Shown here piece after piece: positions 51,368-57,499 of a DNA stretch of 61,074 nucleotides. The position numbers and the translations under genes are program-made. The notes beneath the pieces were generated by a model, which saw nothing but the letters and a program-made list of their open reading frames with translations, was not told where the DNA came from and searched no databases. The number at the start of each line of letters is the position of its first letter. The stretch's first letter is position 1. The stretch is from VFJJ01 sp031362415 (GTDB lineage Bacteria; Actinomycetota; Acidimicrobiia; IMCC26256; VFJJ01), in contig JANLSK010000149.1 of NCBI GenBank assembly GCA_031362415.1, positions 1 to 61,074 on the forward strand, read 5' to 3'.

Positions 51368-51439
51368 GGGCGGTTAGCTCAGCGGGAGAGCACTTCCTCG
51401 ACACGGAAGGGGCCACAAGTTCGATCCTTGTACCGCCCA
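51368..51439 (+). tRNA. tRNA-Val (GAC)
   Basis: Acceptor GGGCGGT/ACCGCCC, D-arm GCTCAGCGGGAGAGC, anticodon arm CTTCCTCGACACGGAAG with GAC, T-arm CACAAGTTCGATCCTTGT (one G-T pair). Decodes GUC and GUU. CCA is not encoded. Confidence 0.95.
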
Positions 51440-51455
51440 CCGAAGAACATGCAGG

Positions 51456-51481
51456 TCAGGGGCACTTTCGGGTGCCCCTGA
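51456..51481 (+). terminator. hairpin after tRNA-Val
   Basis: Stem TCAGGGGCAC/GTGCCCCTGA, loop TTTCGG, 16 bases after the tRNA; flanked by TGCAGG and TTCGCGCC as after tRNA-Gly. Confidence 0.7.
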
Positions 51482-51526
51482 TTCGCGCCCGGGAGGCCAA
51501 GGGCCCGTGGCCCCGTGGCCCCGAGG

Positions 51527-51868
51527 TCACTCGGGGACGGTGAACAGCGCCCCGTTCCAATAGTCGCGGTTCTCGGTGATCAATCCGTCACGCAGCGAGC
51601 CGACCGAGACGCCCCGCACGCCCATCGGCTGCATGACCCACTCGATGTGATAGCTGGTATCGGTGCTGGAGCCGCTCACGAAGTCGAACGCGGCATCGGG
51701 CACGTTCTTGAACGATGCCTCAACGAAGCGACGGGCCTGGCGGATGCCGACGGCCTTGTGCCCGAGGGTCGTGTCCTCGTAGGTGACGTCCTCGGTCATC
51801 CAAGCGAGGACACCGTCGACGTCCAGTGCGTTCCAGGAGGCCAGGTAGCTCTCGAACCAGGTGCTCAT
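51527..51868 (-). CDS. SnoaL/NTF2-like protein
   Basis: A 113-residue protein with the NTF2-like cone fold. MSTWFESYLASWNALDVDGVLAWM is the typical first helix pair, TYEDTTLGHKAVG the first strands, and the later WVMQPMG and GLITENRDYW the sheet. Such proteins are small isomerases, cyclases or ligand binders. ATG 51868 has GAGGAG 5 bases upstream and a TACGAT -10 box at 51930-51925. It lies downstream of, and on the same strand as, the PhyH gene. Confidence 0.83.
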   Translation of the reverse strand: MSTWFESYLASWNALDVDGVLAWMTEDVTYEDTTLGHKAVGIRQARRFVEASFKNVPDAAFDFVSGSSTDTSYHIEWVMQPMGVRGVSVGSLRDGLITENRDYWNGALFTVPE

Positions 51869-51946
51869 CGGTCTCCTCGGGTCGGTGCCGCCCGCACGGG
51901 GACCGCACGTCGTCAGCCCGCCCGATCGTACTCAGGGGGCCGGTCG

Positions 51947-52804
51947 TCAGGGCGCGACGGCGTCGTCGCCGAGGTGCTCGCGAATCCAGGCCCGCAACGG
52001 CACGTCGTCATCGGTGGGATCGAAGAAGCCGTTCTGGCTCGACGACCAGCCGAGGAGCTGCCGCCGGATCGGCTCGACCTCCGCCCACAGCGCGCTGTGG
52101 TCCATACGGGACTTGGGTCGTAGCCATCGGTAGCTGTAGCCGTAGAAGAGCGCCTTTCGGGTGACCTGCGAGAGGTTGGTGCTCCCCGAGTGCCACAGGC
52201 GCCGGTCGAACACGAGGGCGTCACCGGCTCGGGCCTTCACCTCGATGGCTCCGTCGGGACGTCCCTCGGCCTCGATCTGTGGCGCCGAGCTGCTCAGATG
52301 GCTCCCCGGCACGATGCAGAAGTTACCCATCCCGTCGTCAGGGAGATCGCTGAGGAAGTACGCCACTTTCAACGACACGCGCGGGTGGGGGCCGTCGGTC
52401 TCGAAGTCGCGGTTCATGCGGTTGTTGTCCTGGTGCCAGCCGTAGGCGCCGGCCCGGGCCGCCGGGTGCGTCGGCGGGCTCACGATGAACTGGGTGTGAT
52501 ACAGCTGGATGTGCCAGCCGAGAACGCCGAACACCTTCGGGAAGGTGCTCGGCCAGTCGATCAGCTCGAGGTACACGGAGTCGCGCCCCACGCAGTCGTG
52601 CAGGTTGAGCACGTGATAGGGGCCGACGCCGTCTGCTGAGCGGAAGGCGTCGAGCTCGCGATCGGCGATCGCCGAGAGCTCGGCCACCATCTCCTCGGGG
52701 AGCGCACCAGGGATCGTGAGGTAACCCTGGGCCTCGAAGAGGGAGCGCTCGTCGTCGGTGAGCCGATGCTCGATGAAGCCGTGCTCGGACCGGGTCACAC
52801 CCAT
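51947..52804 (-). CDS. phytanoyl-CoA dioxygenase (PhyH) family protein
   Basis: A 285-residue iron(II)/2-oxoglutarate oxygenase. The iron ligands are His and Asp in WHQDNN near residue 134 and the distal His in LWHSGS near 215; an Arg that binds 2-oxoglutarate lies about 10 residues later (VTRKALFYG). It probably hydroxylates a lipid or secondary metabolite. ATG 52804 is supported by TACCAT ending 6 bases upstream, so the mRNA is leaderless; the frame remains open to 53203 but that part is repetitive. Confidence 0.88.
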   Translation of the reverse strand: MGVTRSEHGFIEHRLTDDERSLFEAQGYLTIPGALPEEMVAELSAIADRELDAFRSADGVGPYHVLNLHDCVGRDSVYLELIDWPSTFPKVFGVLGWHIQLYHTQFIVSPPTHPAARAGAYGWHQDNNRMNRDFETDGPHPRVSLKVAYFLSDLPDDGMGNFCIVPGSHLSSSAPQIEAEGRPDGAIEVKARAGDALVFDRRLWHSGSTNLSQVTRKALFYGYSYRWLRPKSRMDHSALWAEVEPIRRQLLGWSSSQNGFFDPTDDDVPLRAWIREHLGDDAVAP

Positions 52805-52809
52805 ACGAA

Positions 52810-52815
52810 ATGGTA
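52810..52815 (-). promoter_or_regulatory. -10 box TACCAT, leaderless PhyH start
   Basis: TACCAT on the minus strand ends 6 bases before ATG 52804. Confidence 0.5.
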
Positions 52816-53216
52816 CGTGAGCGAAAAGTCCTTCAGCGACCGCCGAATCGGCCGATGATTCCCACAGCGACACCGAACATGGCTGTGAGAGCGGGGCTCG
52901 ACCGGAGCAGGGCTTCGGGAGGGGTGGGTTCGACTCCCACCGCAGCGCCAGTGCGGCCCGAGCGGCTTTCGCCGACGGGTACGCACCCAGTCGTGGAGCC
53001 CGGGCGGTTGCACTGCCCGCAGCTCGATGTCCGGCTTCCCCCACCGGTCTGCCCGGGCTCCACGTCTCTCTCTTCCGGCTCCAGCCGTGCCTCCGGGTGC
53101 GGCTCGTGCCCCGGGTTGGGCTCCAGCCGTGCCCCGGGTTCGGCTCGTGCCCCGGGTTCGGCTCTGTGCCAGCGCTCTCTCGGGCGCCTACCGCAGCGCC
53201 CAACGGCGGCGCAGCA
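52816..53216. other. intergenic region with tRNA-like fragment and GC-rich repeats
   Basis: A gap of about 400 bases without a credible gene. At 52923-52950 lies a perfect T-arm (GGTGGG, TTCGACT, CCCACC) followed by GCAGCG and CCA, like the 3' end of a tRNA. GCTGTG at 52882 could pair with part of the acceptor, but no D or anticodon arm can be folded. At about 53097-53165 CCCCGGGTTCGGCTCGTG-like units repeat about three times. Confidence 0.5.
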
Positions 53217-53669
53217 TCAGATCACGAACCAGTCGGTGGAGATCGTGGGACCGGCGCCGCTGACGGTGATGCGGACGGGTCCACGGGGGACACCGTCGAA
53301 GCGGAAGCGGCCCACGACGTCGCTGTGGTCGACGATGGTGCCGCCGGGATGGCGGAGCTCGACCAGCACGGCCGCCGCGGGAGCGACCTGGCCGACCAGG
53401 TGGCCCTGATCGACCTCGATCTCGATGGCCCCCCCGGCGGTCTCGAACGACATGGCGCGCGCCTGACCCGCCCCGCCGACGCCGCGCACGCCCACGACCT
53501 CGTCAACGAGCGAGTCGAACACCAGCTCGGCCAACTCGGCGTCGATCGTCCGCCAGGTGAACGACTCCTTGGCCATGGCCACCAAGGTGTCGGGGACGGG
53601 ATCGACCTGGGACGCGGTGGCCCGCAGCAGGTCGAGCGTGGGGTCGGGAAGCTCGTCGATGGCAGTCAT
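53217..53669 (-). CDS. small protein partner of the ECF sigma factor, beta-sandwich C-terminus
   Basis: A 150-residue protein downstream of the sigma factor gene, 28 bases from its stop. The N-terminal half (DPTLDLLRATASQVDPVPD and SFTWRTIDAELAEL) is helical and resembles proteins encoded next to sigma factors in actinobacteria; the C-terminal half (VLVELRHPGGTIVDHSDVVGRF to the end) looks like a single carboxypeptidase-regulatory-type beta sandwich. No membrane helix or zinc motif, so it is not a classical anti-sigma factor, though that role is possible. I cannot assign a function. Confidence 0.65.
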   Translation of the reverse strand: MTAIDELPDPTLDLLRATASQVDPVPDTLVAMAKESFTWRTIDAELAELVFDSLVDEVVGVRGVGGAGQARAMSFETAGGAIEIEVDQGHLVGQVAPAAAVLVELRHPGGTIVDHSDVVGRFRFDGVPRGPVRITVSGAGPTISTDWFVI

Positions 53670-53697
53670 GGTGTCCTCCTGGTGTTCAGGAGTCGGC

Positions 53698-54276
53698 TCA
53701 CTCGCCCGTGATACCGACGGCGACGAGCGCGGTGCGGAGCTTGTCGAGGCATCGGGCCCGAGTGGGTCCGATGCTGCCGATCGGCATGTCGAGCATCGTC
53801 GAGATGTCGGTGTAGGCGATGGGCGGGTCGGCCGTCAGCAGCCTCAGCAGGGTCTGACAACGCGCTGAGATCGTGGCGAACGTCTGCCAGACGACGGTGT
53901 CGCGTTCGCCGGCGAGCAGCGCGACGTCGAGGTCGGCGCCCCGATCGCAACCGTCGACGCGGTCGAACATCGTGTCATCGTCGGTGGCGACGGTTCGCCC
54001 GGACTTTCGCAGGCCCCTCAGGCACTCGTTGCGTGCGGTCGTGGCCAACCAGCCGGCCAGGCGCTCAGGTTCGCGGATCCGGCTCAGGTTCTCGACCAGG
54101 CGGAGCCAGACCGTCTGGAACACGTCGGATGCGTCGGCTTGGGAAAGCCGATAGCTGCGCGCGACCGACCAGACCAGGCCGCTAAACCGATCGACGATCG
54201 CGTTCCAGGCCGCGGCGTCACCGTCGGCCGCGTGTTTGAGCAGGTCTGCCACAGCATCGTCGGCCACCGACGCCAT
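53698..54276 (-). CDS. ECF-type RNA polymerase sigma factor
   Basis: A 192-residue (or 189) sigma-70 family factor. Region 2 (AAWNAIVDRFSGLVWSVARSYRLS, DASDVFQTVWLRLVENL, RLAGWLATTARNECLRGLR) and region 4 (LTADPPIAYTDISTMLDMPIGSIGPTRARCLDKLR) are both present, with no region 3. The ATG at 54276 overlaps TACCAT (54280-54275), which looks like the gene's own -10 box; that would put the leaderless start at GTG 54267, three codons later. It may direct the subtilase and CHAT genes nearby. Confidence 0.87.
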   Translation of the reverse strand: MASVADDAVADLLKHAADGDAAAWNAIVDRFSGLVWSVARSYRLSQADASDVFQTVWLRLVENLSRIREPERLAGWLATTARNECLRGLRKSGRTVATDDDTMFDRVDGCDRGADLDVALLAGERDTVVWQTFATISARCQTLLRLLTADPPIAYTDISTMLDMPIGSIGPTRARCLDKLRTALVAVGITGE

Positions 54277-54280
54277 GGTA
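54275..54280 (-). promoter_or_regulatory. possible -10 box TACCAT overlapping the sigma factor ATG
   Basis: The hexamer ends 8 bases before GTG 54267 and suggests that this GTG is the true start. Confidence 0.4.
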
Positions 54281-54644
54281 GGGGAGCCGTCCTCCCCACC
54301 TGGTGGACGGGCGCCGGATCGACGGGCTGCTGTGGGGTGGTTCCCCACAGCAGCAGCGGCCATGACCGGTCTCGATTTTCGCCCACGTCTCGACTCGAGG
54401 TGGCGGCTCGTTCGACGAGCATCGTGTCAGGGGCGATCTGAGCACGTGGTTCTCGCCGGAGTTCGTTGGGTCATCCACATGTTCTTCCAACGGTGGTTTC
54501 GCGATGTCTCTCCGTGGGCATGCAGTGAATGATCGGAAGTCCGAACGTCGCAAAGCCCATGTTGGTTCGTGGATCTTGCGCCTGGAAGGCCGACCCGAAC
54601 GGCCGACCATCGGATGTGCGAGAAGCACGAGAAGTACGAAAGGT

Positions 54645-55290
54645 ATGAGCGCCATAGAGGTGCTGCTGGGTGTAGGTGTCGTGATCGGGCTGTTCGCCCG
54701 CCCAGCCTCAGCGGCAGACGGCGACATCGACGTGATGCAATTGCAGACCGCCGTCTCGCTCGAGCTGCTCACCATTGCCACGTACCAGGCCGCGCTGACC
54801 CTGCCTTTCATCAAGGATGGTAATCCTGTCATTGTTGCCTTTGACGAGACGACCATGATGCAGCATGACGAGCATCGTCAGGCGTTCTCCGCACAGACCC
54901 AGGCCCTCGGAGGCACAGACCAGACCGCTCCCAACCCCAAGTACACGCCCATCGTCGAGCAGGCGAAGCCGAGCCTCACGGCTCCGATCGATGTGGTCAC
55001 GCTCGGAGCCACGCTCGAGCAGGTGGCGACCGAGACGTACCTCGACAATCTCAATCGATTCACGGACGTGACGGCTCGGGTCCTGACGGCCTCGGTCATG
55101 GGCGTCGAATGCCAGCATCTCGCCACCCTCCGAGCGGTCGGCGCCCTCATCGAAGTGGGAGCACCGGAGTTGATCAAGATTCCGCTCGGGGCCGACTTGG
55201 CCAAGCTTCCCGCGGCGGCCGGGAGTGTCGCCTTCCGAAGCATTCGAGCCCACGACCATGGCCAGCCCGCCCGAAGAAGGAGCCGTCTGA
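54645..55290 (+). pseudogene. ferritin-like domain protein 1, frameshifted near its 3' end
   Basis: An exported ferritin-like four-helix protein of about 210 residues. A signal-like helix (VLLGVGVVIGLFARPASA) precedes MQLQTAVSLELLTIATYQAAL; helix ligands include MQHDEHRQAF, Glu in ATLEQVATETY and ECQHLATLRA. Near 55235 one extra C shifts the frame: the uncorrected frame reads RSIRAHDHG and runs into the next gene, whereas without the C it reads FEAFEPTTMASPPEEGAV and stops at TGA 55288-55290, overlapping the next ATG. The N-terminus is unsure; the frame is open from 54504. Recent mutation or sequencing error. Confidence 0.65.
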
Positions 55291-55967
55291 TGAGTGACTT
55301 GAACCTGAACGTGGGCGTGAGTAGGCGCCAAGTGCTGATCGCCGGAGCGGCTGCCATCGGCGCGACCTCGTGCTGGTTGCGTGTGGCGACGATGACGACG
55401 CCGGTGGAACCAGTACCAGCGCAGCCGGCGGAGCGACCGGCGGCACGGCTACGTCGACTGCCACGACGACCGCTGGCGGCAACGTCAACCTGGATGTCGC
55501 AAAGCTCGCCGCTGGGCTTGAAGTGCTCGCTGTCGGCACGTAACCAGGCTGCATTGGACGCGGCGGGCGCCGGATCGCTGGGTGACGTGCCGCCCGCCGT
55601 GGGCGAGTTCGTGACCGTCGCCTTGGCACAGCACCAGGAGCACCTCGATGCCTGGAACTCCGTCATCACCGGTGCGGGAGAGCCCGCAGTGACCGAACCC
55701 AACGCCACGTTGAAACCGACCGTCGACACGGAGTTCGCCGCGGTGACCGACGTGGAGGGGGGTGCGCGGCTGGCGTTGCTGTTGGAACAGATAGCTGCGG
55801 CGACGTATCTCAGCGCGCAGAGCGTCTTGAGCGACCCGGCCGCCATCGAGCTCGCCGGATCGATTCAGGTCGTCGACGCTCAGCACGCTGCCGTGCTCCT
55901 GTACGTGCTCGGCGAATATCCGGTACCTGACGTGTTCGGCAAGGTCGAGCTCGCGGTAGCGGCTTGA
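55290..55967 (+). pseudogene. ferritin-like domain protein 2 (Tat lipoprotein), two compensating frameshifts
   Basis: Second ferritin-like gene, coupled to the first by TGATG. It has a Tat signal (SRRQVLIAGAAAIGA). Near 55371 one base is missing and near 55543 one is extra. Between them the open frame encodes WLRVATMTTPVEPV-type nonsense, while the corrected frame gives a lipobox ACGDDDD, a Gly/Thr-rich linker and NVNLDVAKLAAGLEVLAVGTYQAAL split across it. After the second shift the ferritin helices continue (ALAQHQEHLDAWN, LLLEQIAAATYL, VVDAQHAAVLLY). Because surrounding sequence is intact, an assembly error is as likely as decay. Confidence 0.65.
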
Positions 55968-55990
55968 TCGACCCGCGAAGCTGAATTCCC

Positions 55991-56044
55991 CTGCCGCCGG
56001 TTCCACGGAGCGCGTTCACCCGCGCTTCGTGGAACCGTGGCAGG
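55991..56044. terminator. bidirectional terminator hairpin
   Basis: Arms GGTTCCACGGAGCGCG (55999-56014) and CGCGCTTCGTGGAACC (56021-56036), one mismatch, loop TTCACC; weaker pairing extends to CTGCC/GGCAG. It separates the convergent ferritin-like and subtilase genes. Confidence 0.75.
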
Positions 56045-56071
56045 GCGGCCCCGGGTGACGCAACGAGAGGC

Positions 56072-57346
56072 TCAGGCCACGAAGAGACCGAAGCCGGGCT
56101 GGCGGGCCTTGGGATCGCCAGATGCCAGGGCGGCGGCCGTCTGACGGGCCGAGGTTCCGTTGACAACGGCGTTGGCGACGACTGCGGCCACGTGGGGCGC
56201 GGCGAAAGAGGTTCCCGTCCACGTGGCCCAGCCCCGGAAGCTCTGGGCGCCTCGGGGGGCGTCGGGGTGCTCGAGGCGGAAGCGACCCGAGTAGAAGGTG
56301 CTCACCCGGCCCGTGCCGCGGGCGTACACGTCAACCCAGTCGCCTCGACCGGAGTACAGGGTGGCTGGCGAGCCGAGGTCGTCGTCGGCTGCGGCGACGG
56401 CCAGCACGCGTTTGGTGGCTGCGGGCCACACGGGACGGGTGCTCGCGTGGTTGCCGGCGGATGCGACCACGACGCAGTCGAGCCCGGCCGCATCGATACG
56501 GTCGAGCACGTTGGAGATGGCCAGCGGTGCCGTGTTGTCGAGCGTGAAACCGCCGAGTGGGACGACGATCACCCGGCAGTCGGCTTCGGTTGCCAAGCGC
56601 CACAAGGCATTGGCGATGGCTGGGTCGTCGAGGTGCCCCGCGGGCCCGACCGCTCGGCAGTGGACGATCTGGGCGTCGGGGCAGGCTTGGGCCACGAGCC
56701 CGGCGACGAAGGTTCCGTGGCCGGCGTACGACCCTAGGACCGGATCGCCCCCGGCCGACGCGGGTGCGCCTGGGGTCTCGGGGGGCTCGCCGGCGATGCG
56801 CTCGGCGTGTCCGGCGAGCCAGGGATGGTCGGCGAGCCCGGCGTCGATGACACCGATGCTGACGGCGCCCGAGGCGGCGGAGAGCGGCGGACGTCCGCGA
56901 AAGCGTGCCGGAGCGGCCTCGGGCGCGAACGCCGGGAAGTAGGTGCGATGGAACGCGGGCCAGAAGACGTGGTTGGGTGAGACACCGAGCGTCGGTGGAT
57001 CGGTGAGAGTCCGCAACTCGGTGACGAAGGCTGTCAGCGCTTCACGCCGAAACGGCACCTGGAACCGGACCGTCCCGGGGCTGACCTCTTGGCGTGCGAA
57101 CGGCGCGAGTCGCCGGCGGATCCCTCGCGCGCCCATGGCATCGCCTTCGAGCAACGCGGCATCCACCAGCAACTCCCCGGGGACCGAAAGGAACTCCTGG
57201 CCCCGAACGATGGTGCCTTCCACCGCTCCGGGCGGGATGACGACGGCATGGGCGTGTCGTGGTTCGGCTCCATGATCGTCGCCATGATCCTCGCCATGAT
57301 CCTCAGGATGGTCGTCAGGGTGGCGAGCATCGTGCGTGGGCTTCAT
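56072..57346 (-). CDS. S8 family serine peptidase (subtilase), apparently intracellular
   Basis: A 424-residue subtilisin-like protease with full triad: Asp168 (VIDAGL), His210 (GHGTFVAG) and Ser380 (GTSFAAPH), plus oxyanion Asn299 (ASAGNHAS). There is no signal peptide; the N-terminus is rich in His and Asp (HPEDHGEDHGDDHG) and could bind metal. About 155 residues precede the catalytic domain and may act as a prodomain or interaction part. The ATG at 57346 follows GGGAGGG, one of the strongest ribosome binding sites here. It is divergent from the CHAT gene, sharing a 150-base control region. Confidence 0.88.
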   Translation of the reverse strand: MKPTHDARHPDDHPEDHGEDHGDDHGAEPRHAHAVVIPPGAVEGTIVRGQEFLSVPGELLVDAALLEGDAMGARGIRRRLAPFARQEVSPGTVRFQVPFRREALTAFVTELRTLTDPPTLGVSPNHVFWPAFHRTYFPAFAPEAAPARFRGRPPLSAASGAVSIGVIDAGLADHPWLAGHAERIAGEPPETPGAPASAGGDPVLGSYAGHGTFVAGLVAQACPDAQIVHCRAVGPAGHLDDPAIANALWRLATEADCRVIVVPLGGFTLDNTAPLAISNVLDRIDAAGLDCVVVASAGNHASTRPVWPAATKRVLAVAAADDDLGSPATLYSGRGDWVDVYARGTGRVSTFYSGRFRLEHPDAPRGAQSFRGWATWTGTSFAAPHVAAVVANAVVNGTSARQTAAALASGDPKARQPGFGLFVA

Positions 57347-57484
57347 CGGACCCTCCCTGGTCACTCGACACGGTCAAGGGACACGCATTCCTCGACACGA
57401 ACGCGCACACGCGCCTGGACCGACGCCGGTCCAGCACCGCACTGTCGGACATTAGACGCCCGCCGACGCCCCATGGCGCCAACC

Positions 57485-57490
57485 TACGCT
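57485..57490 (+). promoter_or_regulatory. -10 box TACGCT for the CHAT gene
   Basis: TACGCT ends 10 bases before ATG 57500 and favours that start over ATG 57473. Confidence 0.45.
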
Positions 57491-57499
57491 GGCCTGACG

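Noticed and set aside
52882..52950. Complete tRNA (Ser or Sec)
   Set aside because: The T-arm and CCA are convincing, but no D-arm or anticodon arm folds and the acceptor pairs only partly.
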